Shown: positions 9,319 through 18,566, counted from the stretch's first letter. The stretch is 64,000 nucleotides of DNA from Mesorhizobium sp. ORS 3359 (GCA_000824845.1 CCNC01000071.1:22972-86971); one strand, 5' to 3'. Translations and numbers: made by a program. The notes: a model not told the origin generated them from the sequence alone.

Positions 9319-9370
9319 GAGCATGAAGTCGCCCGAAAAAAACCGGCTCACACTTTTCGGCTTCATGCTC
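9319..9370. repeat. Palindromic intergenic repeat (RIME-like)
   Basis: GAGCATGAAG and CTTCATGCTC bracket an inner CCGAAAA/TTTTCGG pair. The outline, GAGCATG at the ends and an inner CCGAAAA/ACCGG-like core, matches the repeats at 35720, 37460 and 39932. It therefore belongs to one dispersed rhizobial repeat family. Confidence 0.6.
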
Positions 9371-9410
9371 TAGCGGCGGTTGCCGCATTGCCCCAATCCC
9401 GAGGTTTCCC

Positions 9411-10457
9411 ATGCCCTATGTCGCCGCCGAGAACCGCTACGAGACAATGATCTATAACCGCTGCGGGCGGTCCGGCCTGAAGCTGCCGGCGATCTCGCTC
9501 GGCCTATGGCACAATTTCGGCAATGACACGCCGCACCGGACCAAGCAGGCGATCGTGCGCAAGGCCTTCGACCTCGGCATCACGCATTTCGACCTCGCCA
9601 ACAATTACGGTCCGCCGCCCGGCTCGGCGGAGACCGCGTTCGGCGAGATCCTGCGCACCGATTTCGCCGCCTATCGCGACGAGATGATCATCTCGACCAA
9701 GGCGGGCTACGAGATGTGGGCTGGCCCCTATGGCGAATGGGGCAGCCGCAAATATGTGCTGGCCAGCCTCGACCAGAGCCTCAAGCGCATGGGGCTCGAT
9801 TATGTCGACATCTTCTATTCGCACCGTTTCGATCCCGAGACGCCGCTTGAGGAAACGATGGGCGCGCTCGACCACGCGGTGCGCTCGGGCAAGGCGCTTT
9901 ATGCCGGCATCTCGTCCTACAATTCGCAGCGCACGCGCGAGGCGGCCGACATATTGCGGCAGCTCGGCACGCCCTGCCTGATCCACCAGCCGAGCTATTC
10001 CATGCTCAACCGCTGGGTCGAGGAGGACGGGCTGCTTGACACGCTGGAGGGGCTGGGCATCGGTTCGATCGTCTTCTCGCCGCTGGCGCAAGGCATGCTG
10101 ACCGACAAATATCTCGGCGGCATCCCCGAAGGCAGCCGCGCATCCCAGGGCAAGTCGCTCAGGCCGGCCTTCATCAACGACAAGTCGATCGCCAACATCA
10201 AGGCGCTCAATGAAATCGCCAAGAAGCGCGGCCAGACGCTGGCGCAGATGGCGCTGGCCTGGGTGCTGCGCAAAGGCCGCGTGACCACGGCGCTGATCGG
10301 CGCCAGCCGGCCGGAACAGGTCGAGGATTGCGTCGGCGCGCTCAAGGCGCTGGAGTTCTCCGATGCCGAGCTTGCCGAGATCGATACTTACGCACGCGAG
10401 TCCGACATCAACCTGTGGGCGGCCTCCGCCGAACGCAAAGGGCCGCCGCGCAAGTAG
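9411..10457 (+). CDS. mgrA: Aldo-keto reductase, L-glyceraldehyde 3-phosphate reductase type
   Basis: A 348-residue aldo-keto reductase of the YghZ/MgrA type, which reduces L-glyceraldehyde 3-phosphate and related aldehydes with NADPH. The catalytic tetrad segments are visible: THFDLANNYGPPPGSAE (Asp, Tyr), STKAGYEMWAGPYGEWGS (Lys) and YSHRFDPETPLEE (His). The cofactor-binding end is ALIGASRPEQVEDCVGAL. The start has a GAGG Shine-Dalgarno about 10 bp upstream. It lies outside the operon, beyond the hairpin and palindrome, so it may be independently expressed. Confidence 0.92.
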   Translation: MPYVAAENRYETMIYNRCGRSGLKLPAISLGLWHNFGNDTPHRTKQAIVRKAFDLGITHFDLANNYGPPPGSAETAFGEILRTDFAAYRDEMIISTKAGYEMWAGPYGEWGSRKYVLASLDQSLKRMGLDYVDIFYSHRFDPETPLEETMGALDHAVRSGKALYAGISSYNSQRTREAADILRQLGTPCLIHQPSYSMLNRWVEEDGLLDTLEGLGIGSIVFSPLAQGMLTDKYLGGIPEGSRASQGKSLRPAFINDKSIANIKALNEIAKKRGQTLAQMALAWVLRKGRVTTALIGASRPEQVEDCVGALKALEFSDAELAEIDTYARESDINLWAASAERKGPPRK

Positions 10458-10595
10458 CGGTTAGCCGGCGAACCGTGGGCGCCAGGCAGCACGGGCCGTG
10501 GAAACAGTGGCAAAATCACTCGTTCGTCGCTATCTCAGGGGGAATTGAAGCCGTTCGCATCGAGATCCCGTGCGAGCGTCGATTGGGCGAACAAG

Positions 10596-11000
10596 ATGAC
10601 GGCAAGAGATGCGCTGACCAAGAACCAGCTCTGCGTGCTCGAGAAGCTCGAGGCGTCCAGCGGGCCGCTCAGCGCCTATACGCTGCTCGACCAGTTGCGC
10701 GAGCGCGGTTTTCGCGCGCCGCTGCAGGTCTACCGGGCGCTCGACACGCTGGTGAAATCCGGTTTCGTGCACCGGCTGGAAAGCCTCAATTCCTTCGTCG
10801 CCTGCGCCGAGCCGCACGACCACAGCCATTCGATGACCGCCTTCGCCATTTGCGACAATTGCGGCCAGGTGACCGAGATGTCCGACCATGACGTCGGTCA
10901 CCGGCTGGACGAGTGGGTGCGCTCGACAGGCTTTGCCGCCAAGAAGGCGGTGATCGAGTTTCGCGGGGTTTGCGCGAAATGCCGGGCGGAAGCTGCGTAA
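10596..11000 (+). CDS. zur: Fur-family regulator, Zur-like zinc uptake repressor
   Basis: A Fur-family metal-dependent repressor. The winged helix spans about residues 10-85 (APLQVYRALDTLVKSGFVHRL). Structural zinc cysteines occur in ICDNCGQ and CAKCRAE, and a His-rich sensor stretch reads EPHDHSHS. The LTKNQ opening and overall pattern resemble rhizobial Zur more than Fur or Mur. The ATG at 10596 gives 134 residues but has a weak ribosome-binding site. An in-frame TTG at 10545 follows CAGGGGGAA and would add 17 residues, so the start is unsettled. Confidence 0.8.
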   Translation: MTARDALTKNQLCVLEKLEASSGPLSAYTLLDQLRERGFRAPLQVYRALDTLVKSGFVHRLESLNSFVACAEPHDHSHSMTAFAICDNCGQVTEMSDHDVGHRLDEWVRSTGFAAKKAVIEFRGVCAKCRAEAA

Positions 11001-11048
11001 GTATCAGCTAGCCGGTTGACGCCGGCGCGGCGCCTCTTGGCATGCCGC

Positions 11049-14012
11049 CTAATGCGCCTCATCCCAGTTATCCGCCGCCCGAGCGTCGACATGCAGCGGC
11101 ACCGACATCGAGACCGCCGGCATCGGCGCGTTTTCCATCACCTTGCGCACGACGGGAATGGTCGCCTCGACTTCCGCTTCCACCGTTTCGAAGATCAGTT
11201 CGTCATGCACCTGCAGCAGCATGCGGGCCGAGAGTTTCGCCTTCTCCAGCGCCTCTTCCATATGCACCATGGCACGGCGGATAATGTCGGCGGCGGTGCC
11301 CTGCAGCCTGGCGTTGATCGAGGCGCGCTCGTTGAAGGCTCGGACCGACGGGTTGGAGGATCGTATCTCCGGATAATGGATGCGCCGACCGAAGATGGTT
11401 TCCACGAAGCCATGCTCGCGCGCATAGGCCTTGGTTTCCTCGATATAGTCGCGGATGCCGGGGAAGCGCTCGAAATAGCGCTTGATGTAGGCGCCGGCCT
11501 CGTCGCGCGGGATCGACAATTGGTTGGCGAGGCCGAAGGCCGAGATGCCGTAGATGATGCCGAAATTGATCGCCTTGGCGCGCCGGCGCACCTCCGAAGG
11601 CATGCCCTCGACCGGCACGTTGAACATTTCCGACGCGGTGATGGCGTGGATGTCGGCGCCGTCGGCGAAGGCCTGCTTGAGCTGCGGGATCTCGGCGACA
11701 TGAGCAAGCACGCGCAGCTCGATCTGGCTATAGTCGGCCGAGACCAGCTTGTGACCCTTCTCGGCGATGAAGGCGGTCCTGATCTTGCGGCCCTCGGCCG
11801 TGCGGACCGGGATGTTCTGGAGGTTGGGATCGGAGGATGACAAGCGGCCCGTGGTCGTCGCGGCGAGCGCATATGAAGTGTGCACGCGATTGGTGCCGGG
11901 GTTGATGAAGCCGGGCAGCGCGTCGGTATAGGTCGACTTCAGCTTGGTGAGCTGACGCCAGTCGACGATCTTGCGCGGCAGCTCATGGCCTTCGGCGGCC
12001 AGATCCTCCAGTAGCTGTGCCGAGGTCGACCACTGGCCGGTTTTGGTCTTCGAGCCGCCCGGCAGGCCCATCTTGCCGAACAATATGTCGCCGAGCTGTT
12101 TGGGCGAGCCGATGTTGATGCGCTCGCCGACGATGCCGTAGATCTCTTCCTCGACGCGGGCGGCGCCTTGCGCCAGCTCGCCCGATAGCCGCGACAGGAT
12201 CTGGCGGTCGACCGAGATGCCGCGCTGCTCCATGCGGGCAAGCACCGGCACCAGCGGCCGTTCCAGCCGCTCGTAGACGGAAACGAGGCCCTTCGCGGCG
12301 AGCCTCGGTTTCAGCAATTGCCACAGCCGCAGAGCCAGATCGGCCTGTTCGCCGGCATAAGCGGTCGCGCGCTCGATATCGACCTGATCGAAGCCGATGG
12401 CGCTTTTGCCCGAGCCGGCCAGTTCCTTCTTCGACGCCGGCGCGTGGCCCAGCCACTTCTCCGACAGCGAGGCGAGGTCGTGGCCGCCGGACGTGCCGGC
12501 GTCGAGCACGTAGGAGATCAGCATCGTGTCGTCGAACGGGCCGACCTCGACGCCGTGCCGGCTCATCACGACGATGTCGTATTTCATGTCCTGCACGATT
12601 TTGAGGACCGACCGGTCCTCGAGCAGCGGCTTGAGCAGCGCCAGCGCCTCGCGGACCGGGATCTGGTTCTCCAACGGGCCGCCGCCAAGCAGGTCGCCAT
12701 TGCCGTTCTTGTGGGCAAGCGGCACATAGACGGCGCGACCGGGCGCGACCGCCATGGACAGGCCGATGAGATCGGCCTGCATCGGGTCGGACGAGCTGGT
12801 CTCGGCGTCGAAGGCGAGGATGCCGGCGTCGCGGGCTTCGGCGATCCAGGCCTTGAGCGCCGCCGCGTCGCGGATGGTGCCATAGGCCGAAGGATCGATC
12901 TTGCGCGCCGCCGCCTGTTCCAGCCGCAGCGCGGAGAGGAGCGATGGGGTGTCGCCCTGCGGCGGAGCGTCCTCACCCCTCGTGGCGGGCGCGGCGGGTC
13001 TTGCGTCGCCGTTTGATTGAGGTGCCGGCTGCCGCGGTGGCGCTCCGGCGCCGACATCGGGGCCGTGCGCGGCATCGGCCCGCTCGACGACGACGGCGGA
13101 AGCCTGGACGTCGCCGATCTCGGTGGCGGTCGCCTCGGCAACGCGCCGCGTCAGCGTGGTGAATTCCATGGTCTTCAGGAAGCCGATCAGCTTCGGTCCG
13201 TCCGGCGCGTGCAGCACCAGGTCGTCCAGGCCTTCCTTCAACGGCACATCGTTCTTCAGCGTCACCAGCTGGCGCGAGATGCGGGCCTTGTCGGCATTGG
13301 CGATGATCGTCTCGCGCCGCTTTTCCTGCTTGATCTCGGAAGCGCGAGCCAGCAGACCGTCAAGGTCGCCGAACTGCTCCAGCAGCTGGGCCGCGGTCTT
13401 CGGGCCGATACCGGGCACGCCCGGAACGTTGTCGACCGAGTCGCCGGTGAGCGCCTGCAGGTCGATCATCTTTTCCGGCGGCACGCCCCATTTCTCGATC
13501 ACTTCGGGAATGCCGATCTGGCGGTCCTTCATCGGGTCGTACATGCCGACCGTCGGGCCGACCAGCTGCATCAAGTCCTTGTCGGAGGAGATGATGGTGG
13601 TGTCGGCGCCGACCTCGCAGGCGAGCCGGCAATAGGTTGCGATGATGTCGTCGGCCTCGAACCCTTCCATCTCGATGCAAGGCAGGTTGAAGGCCACTGT
13701 CGCCTGGCGGATCAGCCCGAATTGCGGGATCAGGTCTTCCGGCGGCGCCGAGCGGTTCGCCTTGTATTCCGGGTAGAGATCGCTGCGGAATGTCTTCGAG
13801 GAATAGTCGAAGATGACGGCGAAATGCGTCGGCACGATGCCTACATTGGTGTTGCGGGCATCCTGCATCAGCTTCCAGACCATGTTGCAGAAGCCAAGCA
13901 CGGCGCTGGTCGGCAGGCCGTCGGATTTGCGGTTGAGCGGCGGCAGCGCGTGGTAGGCGCGGAAAATGTAGCCGGAGCCGTCGACGAGGAAGAGGTGGTC
14001 GCCTTTTTTCAT
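11049..14012 (-). CDS. polA: DNA polymerase I
   Basis: A 987-residue polymerase I for Okazaki-fragment processing and repair synthesis. The N-terminal 5'-3' exonuclease runs to about residue 290 (LFLVDGSGYIFRAYHALPPL, helix-hairpin-helix GVPGIGPKTAAQLL). The 3'-5' proofreading domain (about 390-580) keeps its acidic residues in FDAETSS, DMKYD and YAGEQAD, so proofreading looks intact. The polymerase domain ends the protein (SADYSQIELRVLAH, RRRAKAINFGIIYG, LQVHDELIFE). The start is set at MKKGDHLF; an in-frame GTG or ATG extension of 14 residues is not family-like. A low-complexity linker (about 315-380) separates the domains. Confidence 0.96.
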   Translation of the reverse strand: MKKGDHLFLVDGSGYIFRAYHALPPLNRKSDGLPTSAVLGFCNMVWKLMQDARNTNVGIVPTHFAVIFDYSSKTFRSDLYPEYKANRSAPPEDLIPQFGLIRQATVAFNLPCIEMEGFEADDIIATYCRLACEVGADTTIISSDKDLMQLVGPTVGMYDPMKDRQIGIPEVIEKWGVPPEKMIDLQALTGDSVDNVPGVPGIGPKTAAQLLEQFGDLDGLLARASEIKQEKRRETIIANADKARISRQLVTLKNDVPLKEGLDDLVLHAPDGPKLIGFLKTMEFTTLTRRVAEATATEIGDVQASAVVVERADAAHGPDVGAGAPPRQPAPQSNGDARPAAPATRGEDAPPQGDTPSLLSALRLEQAAARKIDPSAYGTIRDAAALKAWIAEARDAGILAFDAETSSSDPMQADLIGLSMAVAPGRAVYVPLAHKNGNGDLLGGGPLENQIPVREALALLKPLLEDRSVLKIVQDMKYDIVVMSRHGVEVGPFDDTMLISYVLDAGTSGGHDLASLSEKWLGHAPASKKELAGSGKSAIGFDQVDIERATAYAGEQADLALRLWQLLKPRLAAKGLVSVYERLERPLVPVLARMEQRGISVDRQILSRLSGELAQGAARVEEEIYGIVGERINIGSPKQLGDILFGKMGLPGGSKTKTGQWSTSAQLLEDLAAEGHELPRKIVDWRQLTKLKSTYTDALPGFINPGTNRVHTSYALAATTTGRLSSSDPNLQNIPVRTAEGRKIRTAFIAEKGHKLVSADYSQIELRVLAHVAEIPQLKQAFADGADIHAITASEMFNVPVEGMPSEVRRRAKAINFGIIYGISAFGLANQLSIPRDEAGAYIKRYFERFPGIRDYIEETKAYAREHGFVETIFGRRIHYPEIRSSNPSVRAFNERASINARLQGTAADIIRRAMVHMEEALEKAKLSARMLLQVHDELIFETVEAEVEATIPVVRKVMENAPMPAVSMSVPLHVDARAADNWDEAH

Positions 14013-14191
14013 GCCGGCAGGGATAGCGCGGCCAGCCTTCGCGGTCCATGCCAAAGGCTGCGGAACGCACCGGTTCGGGCAACACCCCTGACAGATCCTG
14101 TCCGGCCCGAATTCGAGCGCTCACGGGCATGTTACAAAAGTGTAATTTTCATGCCCTTGAATCGCCACGTTCACAGACCCAAATACAGGTC

Positions 14192-14340
14192 ATCGGCAGT
14201 TTTCGCCGAAGTCCGGAGCAAGGCCCGTCCCCCGCCTATCCCGGGCAAACTGCGGCAGCCTATCCCCCCTCTCCGGGCTGCCGCATCGTTTCGAGTAAAG
14301 ACCGCCGTGGTTTCCCCTCCACCACGGCGGTCTCCTTTTA
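14192..14340 (+). ncRNA. Candidate trans-acting small RNA with C-rich anti-Shine-Dalgarno loops
   Basis: Between polA and the dipeptidase gene lie successive hairpins read rightward. They are TCGGC/GCCGA (14193-14209), GCCCG/CGGGC (14223-14246), a perfect 10-bp TGCGGCAGCC/GGCTGCCGCA (14251-14285) and a 12-bp stem GACCGCCGTGGT/ACCACGGCGGTC (14300-14332) followed by TCCTTTTA. The last three loops are C-rich (containing CCCCCGCC, CCCCCCTCTCC, CCCCTCC), complementary to purine-rich ribosome-binding sites. A possible promoter is CTTGAA (14156) with an 18-bp spacer to CAAATA (14180). The architecture resembles alphaproteobacterial alpha-r14/'cuckoo'-type sRNAs; family membership is inference. Confidence 0.6.
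14300..14340 (+). terminator. Intrinsic terminator upstream of the dipeptidase gene
   Basis: A 12-bp perfect stem (14300-14311 with 14321-14332), a 9-nt loop and TCCTTTTA downstream. It ends about 100 bp before the dipeptidase ATG and probably terminates the candidate small RNA; attenuation of the dipeptidase gene is the alternative. Confidence 0.7.
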
Positions 14341-14437
14341 TGTTGCGGCAGCGATTGCCCGGGTTGGTCCAACAATCACGGCTTTTCGTTTTCGGCGTGG
14401 CCCTTTAGGGTCTGGCCAAAATCGAAAGGCAAAAAGC

Positions 14438-15823
14438 ATGTCCAGAATCTCCCCCGTCCTTGAGCGTCTCGATCAGAATCTCGACCAGAGCCTGGAGCGG
14501 CTGTTCGGCCTGCTCGGCATCAAGTCGATCTCCACCGATCCGGCCTTCGCCGCCGACTGCCGCAAGGGGGCGGAATGGTTGGTCGCCGAGCTCAAGCTGA
14601 TCGGATTCGACGCGAGCGTGCGCGACACGCCCGGACATCCGATGGTGGTGGCGCATCACGAGGGACCGGCAGGCGCGCCGCATGTCCTGTTCTACGGCCA
14701 TTACGACGTCCAGCCGGTCGATCCGATCGAATTGTGGGACACCGACCCGTTCGCGCCGTCGATCAAGGAGATCGAGCCTGGCCGCAAGGTGATCACCGGC
14801 CGGGGCTCGGCCGACGACAAGGGGCAGTTGATGACCTTCGTCGAGGCCTGCCGCGCCTGGAAGCAGGTGCACGGCAATCTGCCGTGCCGCGTCACCATCC
14901 TGTTCGAGGGCGAGGAGGAATCCGGCTCGCCGTCGCTGAAGCCGTTCCTGGAAGCCAACGCCGCCGAGCTGAAGGCGGATTTCGCGCTGGTCTGCGACAC
15001 CAGCATGTGGAACCGCGAGACGCCGTCGATCTGCGTGTCGCTGCGCGGCATGGTCGGCGAGGAGGTCACCGTCAAGGCGGCCAGCCGCGACCTGCATTCG
15101 GGCCTCTATGGCGGCCCGGCCGCCAACCCGATCCGCATCCTGGCCAAGGTGCTGGCCGACGTTCACGACAAGGATGGTCACGTCACCATCCCGGGCTTCT
15201 ATGATGGCGTCGAGGAGACGCCCAGCCAAGTGCTGAAGTCCTGGGAAGGCCTTGGCGAGACGGCCGAGACCTTCCTCGGACCGGTCGGCCTCTCCATCCC
15301 GGCCGGCGAAAAGGGCCGCTCGGTGCTCGAAATGACCTGGGCAAGGCCGACGGCGGAATTCAACGGCATCATCGGCGGCTACACCGGCAAGGGGTTCAAG
15401 ACGGTGATCGCGGCGGAAGCATCGGCGAAAGTGTCGTTCCGGCTCGTCCACAAGCAGGACCCGAAAAAGATCCGGGCCGCCTTCCAGGCTTTCGTGCGCG
15501 AGCGCATTCCCGGTGACTGCTCGGTCGAATTCCATCCGCATGGCGGCTCGCCCGCGATCCAGCTTTCCTACGATTCGCCGTTCCTGGCCAAGGCCAAGGA
15601 CGCGCTGTCCGACGAATGGGACAAGCAGGCGCTGACCATCGGTGGTGGCGGCTCCATCCCCGTGGTCGGCGATTTCCAGACCTATCTCGGCATGGAATCG
15701 CTGCTGGTCGGTTTCGGCCTCGACGACGACCGCATCCACTCGCCGAACGAGAAATACGAGCTGACCTCCTTCCACAAGGGACAGCGGTCCTGGGCGCGCA
15801 TCCTCGATGCTCTGACCCGGTGA
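14438..15823 (+). CDS. M20-family dipeptidase / peptidase
   Basis: A 461-residue M20 (ArgE/DapE/CNDP-type) zinc metallopeptidase, probably a cytosolic dipeptidase. The first metal-ligand motif is LFYGHYDVQPVD, followed by GRGSADDKGQLMTF and the catalytic Glu-Glu in FEGEEESGSPS. The dimerisation (lid) domain spans about residues 205-365, with the family's RDLHSGLYGGPAANP. The third metal site lies in HSPNEKYELTSFHKG near the C-terminus. The ATG at 14438 is preceded by AAAGGC; the longer upstream frame is intergenic sequence. Confidence 0.93.
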   Translation: MSRISPVLERLDQNLDQSLERLFGLLGIKSISTDPAFAADCRKGAEWLVAELKLIGFDASVRDTPGHPMVVAHHEGPAGAPHVLFYGHYDVQPVDPIELWDTDPFAPSIKEIEPGRKVITGRGSADDKGQLMTFVEACRAWKQVHGNLPCRVTILFEGEEESGSPSLKPFLEANAAELKADFALVCDTSMWNRETPSICVSLRGMVGEEVTVKAASRDLHSGLYGGPAANPIRILAKVLADVHDKDGHVTIPGFYDGVEETPSQVLKSWEGLGETAETFLGPVGLSIPAGEKGRSVLEMTWARPTAEFNGIIGGYTGKGFKTVIAAEASAKVSFRLVHKQDPKKIRAAFQAFVRERIPGDCSVEFHPHGGSPAIQLSYDSPFLAKAKDALSDEWDKQALTIGGGGSIPVVGDFQTYLGMESLLVGFGLDDDRIHSPNEKYELTSFHKGQRSWARILDALTR

Positions 15824-15970
15824 GGCGGAAATCGCGCAAGATGTGAGATTCAACTTTCTGTTGATTTTTCTCCGGATCGCGGCAAGGACGAATGACCAGC
15901 GCAACGCGCCGCCGCTGCTGACGCATCCCAGGCGATGCGCGGCGCCGCGGACCGCGATCCGGAGAAGAGA

Positions 15971-16591
15971 ATGACCGATATCCGTTTCCACAAGAACGAC
16001 CTGCCCGACCTCACCCGCTACAATGTCGGGGCGGTGGCCATCGACACGGAAACGCTGGGCTTGAACCCGCATCGCGACCGGCTCTGCGTGGTGCAGATCT
16101 CGCCCGGCGACGGCAGCGCCGACGTCATCCAGATCGCGCCTGGCCAGAAGAAAGCGCCGAATCTCGTCAGCCTGCTTCGCAACCGCGCGATCACCAAGCT
16201 GTTCCATTACGGCCGCTTCGACATCGCCGTGCTCTACAATGCCTTCGGCGTGATGGCGGAGCCGGTGTTCTGCACCAAGATCGCCTCGCGGCTCGTCCGC
16301 ACCTACACCGACCGCCACGGGCTGAAGGATCTGTGCAACGAATTGCTTGGGATCGGTCTGTCCAAGGCGCAGCAATCCTCGGACTGGGCAGCGGAGACGC
16401 TCTCGCCCGAACAGCTCGACTATGCCGCCTCCGATGTGCTCTATCTGCACCGCCTGCGCGAGGTGCTGGCAGCGCGCCTGGCGCGCGAAAACCGCACCAA
16501 GGAGGCCGACGCCTGCTTCCGTTTCCTGCCGACGCGCGCCAAGCTCGACCTGATGGGCTGGGCGGAGGAAGACATTTTCGCGCATAGTTGA
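15971..16591 (+). CDS. rnd: Ribonuclease D-like 3'-5' exonuclease (short form)
   Basis: A 206-residue DEDD-family exoribonuclease with the catalytic motifs VAIDTETLGLNPHRD (Asp-x-Glu), FHYGRFDIAVLYNAFG and LDYAASDVLYLHRL (Tyr-x-x-x-Asp). It lacks the HRDC domains of E. coli RNase D; such short proteins are common in alphaproteobacteria and act in tRNA 3'-end or RNA turnover. The ATG at 15971 follows a strong GGAGAAGAG site; an upstream 12-residue extension is not family-like. Confidence 0.93.
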   Translation: MTDIRFHKNDLPDLTRYNVGAVAIDTETLGLNPHRDRLCVVQISPGDGSADVIQIAPGQKKAPNLVSLLRNRAITKLFHYGRFDIAVLYNAFGVMAEPVFCTKIASRLVRTYTDRHGLKDLCNELLGIGLSKAQQSSDWAAETLSPEQLDYAASDVLYLHRLREVLAARLARENRTKEADACFRFLPTRAKLDLMGWAEEDIFAHS

Positions 16592-16668
16592 CGGAACCCG
16601 GCGCGGCGGCGGGCGTTCTTGCCGGTTCGGCCGGTTCACGGAGCGGGCCGGTCCGTGGAGGGAGTGAG

Positions 16669-16869
16669 ATGGCAGAGCGCAAATCGATAGAAAGCGCGCC
16701 GAAGGACGGCTCGAAAGTCACCATCCTGTGGAAGGACGGCGACGGCGTCGTCAATGAATCCGTCGGCCAGTATCGCGATGGCGGCTGGTGGGTCTACACC
16801 GACAGCGACACGCAAAAGAAGGTCGATCCGACGAGCTGGCGTCCGGCATCGGGTGACGACGACGAATGA
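16669..16869 (+). CDS. Small conserved acidic hypothetical protein
   Basis: A 66-residue soluble protein starting MAERKSIESAPKDGSKVTIL after a good GGAGGGAGTGAG ribosome-binding site. The pattern SAPKDG...ILW...W(W)VY...PTSWRP is recognisable from small rhizobial and phage proteins that begin 'IESAPKDGT', whose function is unknown. It sits between rnd and the GlsB-like gene. Confidence 0.7.
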   Translation: MAERKSIESAPKDGSKVTILWKDGDGVVNESVGQYRDGGWWVYTDSDTQKKVDPTSWRPASGDDDE

Positions 16870-16980
16870 AGCTGCCGCTGGCGAGGCCGGCCGCTTTCCA
16901 ATAGGTTCCATCCGTCACAGTCGGATGGCCGATTCGGGGTGCGTGGCTTCGTTGGTCCTCCGCTCACGGAGGGATTGGCA

Positions 16981-17235
16981 ATGGGAATTGAAAGCCTGCT
17001 CGTTTTCATCATCATCGGCGCGATCGCCGGCTGGCTTGCCGGCCTGATCGTCAAGGGTTTCGGCTTCGGACTGGTCGGCAACATCGTCGTCGGCATCGTT
17101 GGCGCCCTGATCGCCGGCTGGATATTCCCAAGGCTTGGCTTTGCCGTGGGCGGCGGGATCCTTGCCGCGATCATCCACGCCACGATTGGCGCGGTGGTCC
17201 TGCTGGTGCTGATCAAGCTGGTGAAACAGGCCTGA
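16981..17235 (+). CDS. GlsB/YeaQ/YmgE-family (transglycosylase-associated) membrane protein
   Basis: An 84-residue, almost wholly hydrophobic protein with three predicted membrane helices and the family's glycine-rich pattern (GAIAGWLAGLIVKG, LVGNIVVGIVGALIAGW). Members are small inner-membrane proteins, often stress-linked, of unknown biochemical role. The ATG at 16981 follows CGGAGGGATTGGCA. Confidence 0.9.
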   Translation: MGIESLLVFIIIGAIAGWLAGLIVKGFGFGLVGNIVVGIVGALIAGWIFPRLGFAVGGGILAAIIHATIGAVVLLVLIKLVKQA

Positions 17236-17262
17236 TCTTCCAGCAGGCACAGGGGACGCGCC

Positions 17263-17409
17263 ATGAAGCAGAACATGCTCTATGTCATCATCGGCGCTCT
17301 CGTGATCGTGGTCATTGCACTCGGGTTCTATATCTATCGCGAGCAGACCAGGCCGAAAGGCGTCGAGCTCAAGATCGACGACAAAGGCATTTCGATCCAG
17401 CAGAACTGA
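17263..17409 (+). CDS. Very small single-pass membrane protein
   Basis: A 48-residue ORF beginning MKQNMLYVIIGALVIVVI, one membrane helix (about 6-25), then a short positively charged linker and a tail ending GISIQQN. It starts 27 bp after the GlsB-like gene, near AGGGGACGC, so the two are probably cotranscribed. Function unknown. Confidence 0.7.
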   Translation: MKQNMLYVIIGALVIVVIALGFYIYREQTRPKGVELKIDDKGISIQQN

Positions 17410-17721
17410 TCACGGTGGCCAGCCGCCGGCGCCGTGAGCGGCCAGAGTGCACCGGATAAGGCGGCGGCTGCCCGCGGCGATCGGTGAGAAGCCGGATTCA
17501 GAAAATCCCAACGGTTTTCAAAAGGCTGCATAAACCCTGCTTTAACCCGCCTTTAAGGGTAAGTGCTTGTTTTTGTTGCAGACCGTTACCGGTCGCTTGC
17601 ATTTATGAGTCGGTCAAGGCAGGCGTGCAGCCCCTCGCATTGCCATTGAATGGCCGTGCTGAACTCTACGAGGTTGCAGCTTCAAAGCCGGTCCCCGCAA
17701 CCAATTTCATCATAAATCTAT

Positions 17722-17752
17722 AACCGTCCCGGTCTAATCCGGGGCGGTTTTT
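17722..17752 (+). terminator. Intrinsic terminator marking the core/island side
   Basis: AACCGTCCCGG pairs with CCGGGGCGGTT (11 bp, one G-T) around TCTAAT, and the stem runs into a U-tract (TTTTT). The preceding 312 bases (17410-17721) contain no convincing gene. They could hold a short transcript ending here. Confidence 0.75.
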
Positions 17753-18060
17753 GCGTTTGTAAGTGCCCGTAGTCGTCGGCGTTGATGATTAGCCGGTCCC
17801 TAACAGCAAAGCCTATCAACAAACAGTCCTAACGCCACCCTTCCCTCACTGGCCTTCGCCGTCAACGAGATTGAACGGCCAGGCGTGCTTCGACGGCCGG
17901 CGCTTCAGGCTGCAACGCCCAAGGCTAGGCCGGGCTTCTGGCGCCGCCTTTACGACCGGATGTTCTCGAAGCCATAGCAACAGCCTGGCGGCATAGAAGC
18001 CCGACCTTATGTAGCAAAGGTGCAAGGACGGAATCCTTGGAGGCGAGGTGGAGATTGCTG
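17753..18060. other. Intergenic stretch, probable left side of the island
   Basis: No gene, RNA or clear repeat is recognisable. Core genes end on the left and a transposase remnant begins on the right, so the island's left junction may lie here. No copy of the tRNA-Phe 3' end was found. Confidence 0.4.
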
Positions 18061-18532
18061 GCGGCTTACCTGGGCGGCGTTGTGCGGCCTGAGAACCGCC
18101 CTCAGGACCGGAAGGACCGTCGCCGCGTCGTCGTCGCTCTGCGAGAGCGCGCCGGCCGCACTCCGACTTTCATCCGCAACCGCGAAGGCGAAGGCGCAGA
18201 AACCGCCGGCGCTTGCAGGGTTGCCGATGCCAAGCTCGCGCTGGAAGCCGATTACGCTTCGACCCGAATCAATCACTCTGTCAGCTACGGCGACGGCCAC
18301 CGCAAGCATACGAACATGGTCGAGAGCTAGTTAAGTCGCCTGCGCCGCATTGGCCGTCGGTCAGCACCTTCACGTTTCGAACAAGTACCTCTGCCAGTAC
18401 GCCAACCATGCGGCTTGGCTTGAAGATCACCGTCGCCGGTCAAATGGCGGCAATGCTTATGCCCCGCTTGGCGGCGCACTCAACCATTCTGTGTCGAGTA
18501 TTTGGGCGGGGTATTGGCAACGCGCTTCCTAA
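18061..18532 (+). pseudogene. Decayed IS1595-family (ISXO2-like) transposase
   Basis: Translation in frame 1 gives YLGGVVRPENRPQDRKDRRR and VVVALRERAGRTPTF, then RINHSVSYGDGHRKHTNMVES. This matches the DDE core and downstream region of ISXO2-like transposases. A TAG at 18328-18330 stands where a Tyr-Phe is expected, and after RLRRI the frame shifts to frame 2, giving VGQHLHVSNKYLCQYANHAA and SSIWAGYWQRAS, the usual C-terminus. The N-terminal zinc-ribbon part is missing. At least one stop, one frameshift and one truncation make it inactive. Confidence 0.75.
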
Positions 18533-18566
18533 CTGTCATGAAGCGTCACCATTTGTGAGACAAGAA

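Noticed and set aside
17484..17723. 79-codon plus-strand ORF ending at the terminator
   Set aside because: GTG start without ribosome-binding site, Cys-rich and unlike any known family. The terminator could equally belong to an untranslated RNA or to the GlsB operon.
18061..18532. Active IS1595 element
   Set aside because: An in-frame stop, a frameshift and a missing N-terminus are visible, and no inverted repeats were found.
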